A stretch of DNA of 64,000 nt. Source: Paragordius varius. Taxonomy: Eukaryota > Nematomorpha. Location: assembly GCA_964247055.1 (NCBI GenBank), contig OZ176050.1, positions 6,262,001 through 6,326,000 of the forward strand. Reading direction: 5' to 3'. Shown here piece by piece: positions 12,203 through 23,564 of the stretch (positions are counted from its first letter, which is position 1; every line of letters begins with the position of its first letter). The translations under genes were made by a program, and so were the position numbers. The notes beneath the pieces are model-generated. The model was not told the DNA's origin. It searched no databases and was given only the letters and a program-made list of their open reading frames with translations.

Positions 12203-14412
12203 ATTGGATTCGGCAAAATAAGTGTTCGCGGAACTTTGTCTTTCTCTGTTAATCCTAAATATTTTTTAAAATAATAGTTGAAAGAAAAATTATGATTGCC
12301 AATTATTTCTTATTGTACAAAAAGTTAAGGACTTCGTTTTTATCATAAATATAAATAAGGGAAAAATTAATAATTTACATTAAATTATACAGTATAAATT
12401 GAAATACAAACAAAAGCAAAAACTAAAAAGACTTACATTTTTTTAACAAATACAACCATATATTTTAGTTCTTCATACATATCTTTTGGGTCGCAAAATA
12501 AAAAAGATAAATCGGTAAAACACTCCTACATATTAATTGTATGTATGAATAATCAAGGTTTAAAAACTGTGGTTGACTATTTTAAAATATTTAAATTTAT
12601 TGTCTTTTAATTTTAAGTTTTTTCTGCATAAATTTTCACTGTAACATGGTTGGTAAAATGAATATGTATAGCTTAAAAATATTGATTACCCAAAAATCTC
12701 CTATATTTTACTTGAAAGATAATGAATATGTAAATAACTTTCAAAATATCTTTTGTAATAATGTTTAACCCAAAATCATTTTAAACTATCCTAAAAATAT
12801 ACATGATAATGGGCCATTTAAAAAAATGAATTTTTTGTTTTATTTAAGATACAAAATTGTTATTGTGTTGCATAAAAGAATGTTTAGGCAGAAAACGTTA
12901 TAGGATTTTGAATAACGCATCATAACTTTTTGCTAGTTTTGTACCCCAGAGCAATTTTAAATTCGAATATTTTAAATGTTGGACCAAATTTAAAAATATG
13001 CATTCCTTAGCTTTTTAGGCACATTATTTAAAAAATATCCAAATTATAAACCCTCATCTAAAATTTTTCGCCCCCAAAATGTAATTACTTTAGAAAGCTT
13101 TCAAAAATATTTTTGCAGCAAATTCAGATATTTAATGTTTTCAGTTGTTTGTTTCACTCGATTTTTTAGTTATCAAACGTAAGTTTTATTATTAAATACA
13201 GGAGAACAATGTTTGATAATTAATTTTAATCAAAATAACCATTCACAAGAGATGATATACAAGTTTATCCAAGGTAAACTACCCCAGTAATCGTTTACAA
13301 AAAATTGATAAGATCATGAAATTATAAATTTAAGCCTCTAGGCAAATCACACCCAATTTGTATTCTTTTAGAAATATATGCGACGAATTAAAAAATTTTA
13401 AATTTATAAAAAAATGTAAACTGTTGGAAAAAATATTATTTTAAATCTGTTATAAAATGTAATAATTAACAATATATAATTACCTGGCAAGAATAAAAAA
13501 CAGATAGTATTAAACAATTTGCAAATAAATTTAAAAAAACGATCATTTAGTATTTATTACCTTGTATCTCCCTCGTATTTTTCTTTCTTCCTCATTAAAA
13601 CATTAATAAACTTCTGATGATATTAGTAGTTGGAAAACAATGATATTCTTTATGAAAAAAAGGTCATCTTTATTGTTTAAAAATTTAGCCATTTCAGGGA
13701 AAGAGCATAGTGAGAATTTCTATATGAATTCATTGTATATGTTATAAAAATTGTATAAAATCCAATTGTTAAAAATGAAATATTGATCTTTGCAACATAA
13801 TAAAGTAGGAAATAACTGAAATATATGTAGTATTTATATGGCTTATGCAAAAAAGGCATACATAAATACTATGCAATCACATATGTTTGGCAGTACAAAG
13901 CTATTTTAACTTGTAAATAAATAAGAGTTTTTAAAATATTTTGGGATATATTTAGGGTGAAATGTCATTTACCTCAAACAACAACAACAACAACACATTC
14001 ATTGTATTTCGCATAAAATAATTTAATTTTAAATATAAATTTCATGTTCTCGCAATAAAAAATAGGGGTCCAACATGGCGCCCGCGAAATATTTCTCACA
14101 ATATTTAAATGAATTTTTTATTTCCTAAACAATTATTCTAATTCCATCGAACCAATTTTTTACAAACTAGAAAAAATTGTCATGTTGTTTGCATTTTAAA
14201 GTCATATATTTGAAATCTAATAAAATATTTATAAGGGATCATATATATTTCGATTGCGGCCCGACGGATTTTTTGAGTCAAAATAAGGTCCGCGAAATTA
14301 TTTGGGAAAATTTTCGAATGTATAGGCTCTAATAGTTTTACAGAGAGAAACCGGCAGCGCTTTAATAAAAATTATATATTTCTCTCAATATGGTTAATCA
14401 TTCGAAATCTTA
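12203..14412. other. Intergenic region upstream of GALC; dispersed repeat and (CAA)n
   Basis: No gene recognised. About 12880-13260 belongs to an interspersed repeat also found at about 32640-33000, 33950-34080 and 54350-54740; the shared core is a phrase like AAATTCGAATATTTTAAA, then CCAAATTTAAAAATATGCAT, then TTTTAGGCGCAT. A (CAA)n tract of about 20 bp lies at 13978-13997. The GALC promoter should be within the right-hand neighbourhood of 12203 but no specific element is recognisable. Confidence 0.5.
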
Positions 14413-16800
14413 TTAAAAATGGAAAATGCTGGCTTTGTGATCTGTTTCCGAAAAACCGGTAAACTCATTCAAATCCAAATGTCGAAAAAATATAATCATT
14501 AATGGATGCCCCGACAATAGTTTCGCCCTTTTTTTAAATTAGGCCCCCAGTTTGGGCCCACCCCGTGTAAAAAACGGGTTTTTGAAAGCGCAAGTCCACA
14601 AAAAATCGTGTCTTTGAAACAATTATCCAGAAAACGTGTTGGACCATTTTTCAAATATGATTTTTACTTATTTTCGATTGCGCCGAACATAGTCGGCTCG
14701 CTTTTTTAATTTAGGCCCTCTTATTACCCGCTCACTCCGTAAAATGCCATTTTTTTCAAATTAATTAAGTACACAAAAATAATTTGAATCTATTTTTTAC
14801 AACGCATGAGACCGTAAAAATATAATAAGGATTCCAGGTATTCCCTGTTAAAAAGCAAAAATTTTAGTAAAGCGTTTCTTTGATAATAGCTGCTGGGTAA
14901 GGAGATACCCGCTAAAAACTGATCCGTCATATCTAATAGCGTGACTTTGGGGCTGAATTTCAGAAAACCTATCAGGCCATATGAGTTCAATCCGTGCTTG
15001 AAATAGTACCCGTAAAAAGGCAAAAATTTAAGTCGAACGGTTTTTTAAATTAACCCTTAATTAGGCCCTTACCCTGAAAAATGCGCCACTGCAGAATAAC
15101 TTTTTGGTTTTGAGGCAATTTTTCGAAAATCCCACGAGATCATATAGATCCAATCATGATTCCAAATATTACTTGAATAAAGGCAAAAATTTGAATCGAG
15201 CGTTTTTTTTGTTTCGCTTCTGGTTAGGGGGCTACCCGCGTAAAACTGCGTTACCATATCAATGCAGCATGCCTTTGGAGCTAAATTCTAAAAAACCTAT
15301 GTTTCTAATAAAAACATATGGAATCCATGATAATTCTAGATATTCCCCATATAAAGGCAAAAAAATTGCCGAACGCTTTTTTTTTATACACTGGGTAAGG
15401 AGCTACCCGCCAAAAACTGCGCCACTATATAGAAATTGCGTGGTTTTGGACCTAATTTCAGAAAATCTATGAAGCCATGAGAGCTCATTAAAAGCTTAAA
15501 ATATCACCCGTAACTATGTAAAAATTAAGGTCAGGCGTTTTTTATAGCCGTTAATTTGGGGCCTTTTTACGTTTAAAATACGCCATCATATAACGATTAG
15601 TTGATGTTGAGGTATTTTTTTCGAATAACCCATGAGACGATGGTATCAAAGATGATTCCAAATATTTGACCTATAAAAGCAAAGAGTTTAATTCAGCGCT
15701 TTTTACATATAGGTCTATGGGTAGGAATCTACCGGTTCAAAACTGAGACGCCATTTAAGTCGAGCGGTTTTTTTAAAATTAGCCGTTATATAGACCCTTT
15801 ACGCCCTAAAAAATGCACTATAATATAACTATTATTTAGTTTTGAAGCCATTCTTCCAAAAACTATTAAGAACATATGGAATGAATGATGATTTCCCCTA
15901 TAAGGCAAAAAATTTTATCGAAAGTCTTTCTTAGATTGGCCCCTGGGTAGGGGGCTACTCGCCAACAACTGCTTCACCATATTGCAGCATGCCTTTGGAG
16001 CTAAATTTTAGAAAACCTATGATTCTAATAGGAACATATGGAATCCATGATAATTCCAGATATTCCCCATATAAAGGCAAAAATTTTGCCCATCGCTTTT
16101 TTATATCTGCCCCTGGGTAAGGAGCTACCCGCCAAAAACTGCGCACTATATAGCTATTGAGTGTTTTGGAGCTAATTTACTGAAATTTTATGAAGCCATA
16201 TGAGCTCATTAAAAGCTTGAAAGATCACCCGCTAGGCAAAGAAGGTAAGGGTTTTTTTATTAGCTGATTTGGGGCCCTTATGCCCTAAAGATACGCCATC
16301 AATAACAATTACTTAGTGTTGAGGTATTTTTTCGTAACCTATCAGACGATGGTATCAAAGAAATTCCAAATATTTCCTTATAAAGGTAAAGAATTTAACT
16401 CAGTGCTTTTTTCATATAGGTCAATGGGTAGGGGTCTACCGGTTTAAAACTGAGACGCTATACAAAAATGGCTTGGCTTTGGGCTTAAATTTCAAAAAAC
16501 CTAAGAAGCCATACCCGATGACAAAAATAAAGCTTTTTTTGCACGTTTCACCCAATAATTGCTTATGTTTTTATATATAAATCATTGCTGAATAAATATT
16601 TTTTGTTAACATTGTTAAAATTTTGTGTGCTTAAGGCCTTTATACTATTAATATCGCTCAACAATATGTTTTTGAGGTTATTTTTCGCCAAAATTATGAG
16701 ATCATAATATATTGATTAGAAGTGCAGATCGCGTATAAAGGCAAAAATGTTTGCTCCTCTCCCCAAGAAGTCCGAAGGACTTCCTCGTAAAGTATAAAAA
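14413..16800 (+). mobile_element. Non-autonomous Helitron copy A with internal tandem repeats
   Basis: From TAAAAATGGAAAATGCTGGC at 14416 onward it matches Helitron copies at 55822-57838 (-), 60480-61504 (+) and 63871-64000 (+). The typical TCTATATATTTATAAAAATGG 5' end is not preserved here. The middle is a tandem array whose unit is about 155-175 bp: the phrase AAAGGCAAAAATTT recurs near 15015, 15180, 15352, 15514, 15674, 15904, 16073, 16230 and 16384. A higher-order period of about 716 bp is seen when 15269-15700 is compared with 15983-16400. Near the 3' end an imperfect C tract precedes the hairpin GAAGTCC-gaa-GGACTTC. The small reading frames inside are repeats, not genes. Confidence 0.75.
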
Positions 16801-16865
16801 AATTTTGTATAATCGCGACTATACTCTACCACATGAATCAATATTATTTGATCAGGTATTTTGTA

Positions 16866-17082
16866 CATGTATCCTTTATTTTTAAAAAATTTATTTTTGT
16901 TCCTTAAATGGGTATAAATATTTGGTAAAGAATGGAAAAAGAGCTCTATGGTAATTCTTATTCTTTTTTGGTAAATATGATATTACTGATACCATAGAGC
17001 TCTTGTTTTTTCCATTCTTTACCAAATATTTATACCCATTAAACGAAGAAAAATAAATTTTTGATAAAATAAAGGATACATG
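16866..17082. mobile_element. 217-bp hairpin MITE
   Basis: The whole element is an inverted repeat: CATGTATCCTTTATTTT at 16866 is mirrored at 17082, and arms of about 95 bp (containing TTTGGTAAAGAATGGAAAAA and GAGCTCTATGGTA) pair around a spacer of about 25 bp. It would fold into one long hairpin. It sits directly after Helitron copy A. No coding capacity and no clear target-site duplication. Confidence 0.75.
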
Positions 17083-17943
17083 ACCGTAAAATTTTCTTAA
17101 TTCATTTTTATCCGTTTTGGCTATTTATTATACAAAATCTCAGGAATGTCTTTTACAGCTCTTATGAAAGCTTTTACAAATACATGTTTTTAAAGTTATG
17201 ACTGAAAACCAATATATATTAGTTATACAATTATTATTGTCATAATATGTGAAAACAATTAAATTTTTTGTTTTAATGTTTTTCATATTAATATAGATGA
17301 GGTAAATTGTTGTTTTAAAAAATATACCACTCAAAAATTTAAAAATCTAAATATTTTCAGAAAACAATGAATAACCATATGAACAATCCTAAGCGATAAA
17401 TTGATACGATCCCTGAACTCTTTGGGTTTGACATAAGGTGACCAGACGTTTCGCTTTTGGCGGGACAGTACCGCTTTTTCACACTTTGTCCCGCGTCCCG
17501 CTACGTTTTTAAATGTCCCGCTTTTTCACGATTATATAAAAAAATTTTTTATCCGTTTAAATTTTTTATCATTAAATATTTTTAAAATCTATATAAATTT
17601 TAATTTTAAGTTTTCATTTTTAAATTAAAAATATTTATTTTTTTCGAAACTTACATCATATGATTATACACTTTCCTTCCTACTACTACTGTCATTTTTA
17701 TCAAAAAGCCAAGTTTATACCACAAATCTCTAGATTAAAAGACAAAACGATACCACAAATCGGTACCTAACACGTTTATTCCAGAAAATTAAGGTAATAT
17801 AATATTTATTATACTAATATCTTAGTTTTATTACTTGCCAACATTATTAAAAAGCCAAATTAATACCACAAATCGGTAGCTTAAAAGATGATACCACAAA
17901 TCGGTACCAATAATATTTATTATACTAATAGTAGTTTATAAAT

Positions 17944-19760
17944 ATGAGCACAAAAAGAGGTTGTAAATTCAACGATGAATCAATGAGAGATTTTCCTTTT
18001 ATTAAAAAAACGAAGAATGAATCTTCTGTTAAATGTCTTATATGCGAGGGGGAATTCACCCTAGCACATGGCGGCAAGCATGATATTACAAAGCATATGG
18101 AAACACAGAAACATAAAAAATGTTTAGATATGGCGGCATCATCTTACAAAATGAGCGATTTTTTCGAAAAACCGCTTTTGGAGAGGAAGAAAAGAATTCG
18201 GCACTAGCTGAGGGCGTGTTATCTTTTCACGCCGTTAATCACAATCATTCCTTTAGATCTATGGACTGTACCTCACAGGTTATTCGCACGTTATTCCATA
18301 AAAAATTTACATGTGCACGCACAAAGGCTGAAGCCATTGTGTGCAATGTCCTTTCGCCACATGCATTTTCTGAATTACAAAAAGATTTGCTAAAAATTAA
18401 TTTATTATCCCTATACTCTGATGCATCAAATCACCATGAAACAAAATTATTTCCCACTTTGATAAGATATTTTGATTCAGAAACCGGAGTAAAAATTAAA
18501 ATTTAGATTTAATTTCCCTACCCGGTGAAAATTCCGAAATAATATTTACTTCAATAATGCATATTCTAGAAAAAAATAATTTAACAGACAAAATTATCGC
18601 ATATTGCGCTGACAACACCAATAAGAACTTTGGTGGAAAAGCAAGGAGGGGAACAAAAATTTTTTTTCATAAATTAACAAATAATCTTAATCAAAACATT
18701 ATTGGCGTCGGGTGTGCAGCGCATATAATACACAACGCTATTCAAACAGCTGCTGATTTGTTACCCCTAGATGTGGAAAATGTGGTTGTTAAAATATATT
18801 CCTATTTTTATATATACACGGTACGTGTTGAAACGCTTAAAGAATTCTGTGAAAATGCAGAAGTTCAATATTACAAAATGCTTGGATATTGTAAAACTCG
18901 TTGGTTAGCTTTTATGCCAGCTATCGAAAGAACTTTAAAAATGTATGATCCTTTAAAATCTTTTTTTATCACAGGACAAATGTCCTACAACTTTAAAAAA
19001 GTTTTGAAAGTGATTCCTAAAAAATATGGTTAGAATTCTTACATAATCAAGTTTCTCTCTTTCAAAATGTTATTAAATTTATAGAAGGTGACGAAATTTC
19101 GGCAATCGAAGTAGCCAATGAAGCTAGTAACCTAAAATTCTAATGTCAAGAACGGTTAGAAAATAATTTTATACCATTAACCATCCGCAATATAATAAAT
19201 AATTTAGAAAAACAAGGCTTAAAAAATCGCTAAGATATCCTGTACCATATAAAAATGTTTTGTACAAACTAAAAGATTATTTGGAAGACTGGACGACGCA
19301 ATTCAATGAAATTGATCATTTTCATTGGATAACATTAAAATCAGAATTTAATTAGTGCGATGTTCAAAAATCATTTGATTATATCTGCTCCCAAAAATAC
19401 TCATAAAGTAATCTTTTAGAAAATGATCTTTTTTCTGAAGTATCATTAGTTAAAAAATATGTTAATAATGAAAAACTTAAATTATGGACAAAAGAAAAAT
19501 ATACATATTACATACAATAATTTTTTAAAAATTGTGGAATTCGCACTATATTTACCTGGAACCAACGCTGCTACTTAGCGCGTTTCTACAGTAAATCAGG
19601 TGTGGACATCAGAAAAATCAAATTTAAATGTTGAAACTTTAAACGTTTTATCTGTCAAATATAATTTGACAAATTCTTGTGAAGACTTCTACAATATTTT
19701 AAAAAATGATGACAATCTGCTAAAACGCATTCACTCAAACAAAAAATATACCAAAGAATA
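17944..19760 (+). pseudogene. hAT transposase (BED-like zinc finger family), decayed
   Basis: The N-terminus (17944-18207) reads CKFNDESMRDFPFIKK and a C2H2/BED-like finger: CLIC at about residue 33, with HITKH-type and HKKC histidines and cysteine about 25-30 residues later. The following frame (from about 18200) carries FHAVNHNHSFRSMDC, then SDASNHHETKLFP; the next (18557-19033) has YCADNTNKNFGG, GCAAHIIHNAIQTAAD and GYCKTRWLAFMPAIER. These are hallmarks of the hAT/ZBED-like transposase core. Reading needs at least two frame changes, and the region after about 19033 has several stops, so the gene is dead. Remnants of the C-terminal dimerisation region are legible to about 19760. Confidence 0.88.
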
Positions 19761-19829
19761 AAAAATTTTCTTATATTTATAAAGTTTTATGTTAAAAAAT
19801 AAACAAATTACTTAAAAATTGTATAAGTC

Positions 19830-20490
19830 TTCTTAATTTGACAAATTATATTTGAACACATAAAATCTTTTATTCAACATTTAAATTTGATTCCGTGTCC
19901 TCACTTAATTTACTGTGGAATAACGCGTTCAATAGCAGTGATAGGTAAAGATAATGCAAATTCTACAATTAAAATATTATATGGAACATAATTTGTTTAA
20001 AAATGATTATTTTAACCATTTCTATTTTACGTATTTTTTCTGTTGTCCATAATAAAGTTTTCATTCAATATATTTATTTAATAATGAGACTTTATAAAAA
20101 AGTGTCATTACACCGTCTTGTCTTCCAAATAATCGTTTCTGTTTGTATAAAACATTTTTATACTCTGGCTATTCATTGAGCCTTGTTTTTCTGGATGCTT
20201 TATAATATTGCGATTAGGTAATGGTATAAAATTATTTTCTAACCTTTTTTGACCTTTGTCCTGTGATAAAAAATAGGATTCTAGGAGATCGCACTTTTAT
20301 AAATATTTCAATCGCTGTCAAAAGAGCTAACCAACAGTTCTACAATATCCAAGCATTTTAACATCTATATTTTCCACATCCAGGGGTAATAAATCAGTAG
20401 CTGTTTGAATAGCGTTGTATATGTGCTAATAATGTTTTGATTAAGATTATTCGCTAAATTGTTAAAAATATTTTTTGTGCCGCTTCTTGC
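19830..20490 (-). pseudogene. Second, inverted and internally deleted hAT transposase copy
   Basis: Read on the minus strand this stretch repeats pieces of 18660-19700, with the same words (ATTCAAACAGCTACTGATTT, GATGTGGAAAATA, ATGCTTGGATATTGTA, GGACAAAGGTCAAAAAAGG). The internal segment that encodes the tyrosine-rich motif in the forward copy is missing. The two copies are tail to tail, so the element's centre is a long imperfect palindrome. It has no coding capacity of its own. Confidence 0.75.
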
Positions 20491-20540
20491 ATCACCCAGC
20501 GCACTGTGTGATGATTTCGTCTTTATTATTTTTTTCTAGA

Positions 20541-21164
20541 ATATACCATTTGCACTTCAAGAGTGTCCTTGAACACTTCAAGTTGGTCCTTGAATATTTC
20601 AAGTTGGTCCTTGAACACTTCAAGTTGGTCCTTAAAACTTATAAATTTTGATTTAACCATAATTTTTGCATTTATTTTTTTATTTTATTATTTATTAACC
20701 TAATTTTTTATATTTATTATATAATTATTCATTTAAAAATAAATTTTATTAAAAAACCACTTTTTGTTTCAAACTATTTTTTTTATTGAACAAAATTATT
20801 GACTTTTAAATGTTTTTAATGAAAAATTTTAATTAATAACCCAGAAACTTATATATTTTTTTCATTTCGTATTAAATTATAAATATCTAAGATTATTTTA
20901 AGAAATTGATAAAGTTATACGGTTTTTCAAAGATTAAAAGTTGATATCGATTTAAAATTTATGTTAAATAATAGAAAATAGGTTAAAAACAATAAAATAG
21001 ATAAATTATTTACGATTTGATTGATAAAAGTTAAAAACAAAACAAAAAAATCAAAGGACAATTGAAGTGTTCAAGGACCAACTTGAACTGTTCAAGGACC
21101 AACTTGAGAAGTTCAAGGACCAACTTGAAGTGTTCAAGGACACTCTTGAAGTGCAAATCGTATA
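20541..21164. mobile_element. Foldback element, copy 1 (21-bp units), nested in the hAT
   Basis: The left arm (20542-20640) and right arm (21062-21164) are inverted copies of a tandem array of about four 21-bp units with consensus TTCAAGTTGGTCCTTGAACA. They flank about 420 bp of very AT-rich sequence. The outer ends read TATACCATTTGCACTTC (left) and TATACGATTTGCACTTC (right, reverse strand). Related copies lie at 40343-40551 and 48889-49207. The short frame at 21062-21304 is a translation of the repeat and not a gene. Confidence 0.8.
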
Positions 21165-21385
21165 TTACAATCACTTCACCCTTTGTTCGTGCACATGTAA
21201 ATTTATTGAATAAGGTACAAACAACCTGTGAAGCACAAATTTTTTATATTTATAATGTATTTGTGTTAAAAATTAATAAATATTACAATAAATTTTTTGT
21301 ATAAAAATTTTTGGTTGTACCCCCCAATGACCCCCCCCTTCTCTGATTTGTCCCGCTTTTTCCTTCAAAAAATCTGGTCACCTTA

Positions 21386-23054
21386 GGCTTACATCCATGT
21401 TAAAGAACTTTGAATACTTCATTTTAAAAACAGATGCGGAATTTTCTCTGTTGAACTGTGATGGGTGTTGCGGTTGGTCCAAAGAATAATTTCGTTCCGG
21501 GTCAGATGGGAATTGGTTAGTTATTTAATAGTGATTTTTTAAGTTACAAATTACTCTCTTTACCAACCTATTTGTTCGGGGGTGGTAGGGAAAAGTGGTT
21601 ACATGTTTAATATTAGATGACGATAAAGTTCTCTCAAATTTTCTCGATTCAAAATGTGATGCATTATCGGTAACCACCCTTTTCGGGTCAAAAGCATGTT
21701 TCTAAAAACTAAGGATATATAACATAGAGTATAAAACCTGAGATGCAACAACCTCTTATTTACCAACGAGCCAATAAAAAATATGTTTTAATATACGATT
21801 TTCGGTTTCGTAAAATACCGGTGAATGTTTTGGGTCTATTTACATATCTTTTGCAAACTCATACAAATAAAGAATTTAAACCAGCCCTATTACGAAAGTT
21901 AATGACAGTTGATGCCAGAAATTTTATAATGCAGGTTAGACGTGAAGCAAGGGCAGATGTTTTACCATCTGTATATTTAGCTCAAGCACGTTGTTAAAAG
22001 GGCTCTTCCTTAAAAATTCACCAAACAAATTTCAGAAATTCAGTAAATATTTTTGTTATAACCCAGGTTTGCGATCGTTAAAACAAATACCTTTACCATA
22101 TTCATCCGTATATAGATTATTATTAAAAGTCTTACAAAAATGAGCCATTTAATTGAAATGTATATGGCAAGCATATAGTATATGTCGCTTTTGTTTAACT
22201 TATCGACATATTTTTTATACAATTGCGATATGAAAGTATGTGTTATCTTTTTTGATATTATAAATTAGCATATAATAAAAATTACTATCGCGCAATCTTA
22301 GCTCATTAAAAAAAGTCCCTATTCTTAAGGGGGCCAAAATTTTGAGACTTTCGTAGCTAAAATTTAAATATTGCAATTATATAAATAAAATTGCTTTATA
22401 ATGTCTTTAAAATATTTTTTTGAAATATTTAGCTATCGATAAATTTATTTAGTTTATTGTGGCTTCGCTATGATTACCGAAAAAGTTGAATTAATTTTCT
22501 TCGAACCCTTGTAAGGCCTACAGCCAAAAGCACCATAAAAACACTGATACTTAATTTATCAGAATTTTTCTTTCAGGTTTTTCCCCTGCAATTTTGTACA
22601 AATAACAATTATTTAAATTAATTTAGGATATTTTTAAAAATTTAACTTTATTATAGATTAATTTAGACTGCAAATTTTTGTTGATACCAGGTGCTTGTTT
22701 AAATTGAATTAGATTTTGGAACTTAAAATTATCTAACAAAAGTATTTTTTGCAAACAATATACGAATACTATTAAACTTTTTTTATAAAATTGATACAAC
22801 TTGATAATCAAAATTTAGCGAAAACAGTTCTAATAATAGTTGTATAAGTTTAAAGTATTGGGATATAAACCATCTCTAAAGAAGTTAAAAGGTAATTAAA
22901 TAATAAAACCATTTTTTCCAATTTCATAAAAATTACTCAAATATTTATTTATTTGTAGCCTATAATATTTTAATGATAGTTTTAATCATCAATTTGAAAA
23001 AATATTAAAGGTTATTAAAGATAATATATTTATTAACTTAAATTAGTAAATATA
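21386..23054. other. Intergenic region apart from the short frame at 21743-21997
   Basis: AT-rich sequence without a recognisable gene. At 22495-22545 the minus strand carries the phrase GGTGCTTTTGGCTGTAGGCC, one of several dispersed matches to the repeat family whose best preserved member is the palindrome at 43338-45796. Confidence 0.4.
21743..21997 (+). CDS. Short unidentified open frame (84 codons)
   Basis: An ATG-started frame with unremarkable composition, containing YDFRFRKIPVNVLG and NKEFKPALLRKLM. I do not recognise the family. The stretch to its left (21460-21720) also has protein-like pieces in other frames, so this could be one exon of a gene with short introns, or a degenerate mobile fragment. 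No start context, splice pattern or homology decides it. Confidence 0.25.
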   Translation: MQQPLIYQRANKKYVLIYDFRFRKIPVNVLGLFTYLLQTHTNKEFKPALLRKLMTVDARNFIMQVRREARADVLPSVYLAQARC

Positions 23055-23564
23055 TTAAATATTTGTCATCATAAATGATTTTTTATAATTATCTCCAATG
23101 TGCTGGTCTTTAAACTTAACTTTGGAAAGATCATCAAATTTAGATTCTTCAATACCAATAACGTTTGGTATTAAATACTGAATATCATAGCTATATTTAT
23201 AATAATTTGATACTTATTTTTTGATTTCTTAATATAATCACTATATTTAGGTATTAAATTTTCAATTTCATTTATCAGTGTATGGTTTTCTTTAAGTAAG
23301 GTTAAATCATTTTCTCTTTCTTTAATTTTTATATCCATCTCTTTTTCTTGTTCTTTGAGATTTGTTAATGCTTGTTGTAATTTTATATGCTAGAATTACA
23401 GATAACATACTTTATTTCGCAATTTGTCACATAATTCTTGATACTTAGTTTCATAAGTTAATAATTTTTCGTCGTTTTCCATAAAGATTTGAAAATTGAG
23501 GGTTCCGACAAATGTAATTATGAAAATAAGTATGATAACACTAAAATATAAAAAATATATTTTC
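23055..23564 (-). CDS. Membrane-anchored coiled-coil protein, 3' exons (start not found)
   Basis: Three exons are legible: 23564-23411, 23389-23214 and 23190-23055 (stop TAA 23057-23055). They are separated by introns of only 21 nt (23410-23390) and 23 nt (23213-23191). The first exon opens with a hydrophobic helix of about 23 residues (FSVIILIFIITFVG), then MENDEKLLTYETKY. The second is a charged helix with coiled-coil character (LTNLKEQEKEMDIKIK, LLKENHTLINEIENL), and the last a ~45-residue polar tail ending MMTNI. The exons sum to 466 nt; the first begins with the last base of a codon, so at least one upstream exon with the ATG is missing. A signal-anchor plus coiled-coil layout recalls Golgi type II proteins such as GOLM1/GOLM2, but this is only resemblance of architecture. 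Confidence 0.6.

Larger units (their letters stand above)
17434..21385. mobile_element. hAT-superfamily DNA transposon, 3.95 kb, with inverted internal copy
   Basis: The ends form terminal inverted repeats TAAGGTGACCAGA (17434-17446 and 21385-21373), each followed inward by copies of a TCCCGCTTTTTC-like motif, as in hAT elements. The flanking octamers GTTTGACA and GGCTTACA agree at 5 of 8 positions and may be an eroded 8-bp target duplication. It carries a decayed transposase reading rightward, a shorter copy of the same gene reading leftward, and a nested foldback element at 20541-21164. Confidence 0.85.

Noticed and set aside
13978-13997. CRISPR-like or functional repeat at the CAA tract.
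   Set aside because: Simple microsatellite without spacers.
15104-15472. A 122-codon open frame in Helitron copy A, and similar frames at 56130-56414 and 60347-60613.
   Set aside because: They are translations of the tandem repeat and Helitron body, seen on both strands and not conserved between copies.
21062-21304. A heptapeptide-repeat protein (repeating CSRTNLK).
   Set aside because: It is the 21-bp foldback unit read in one frame.
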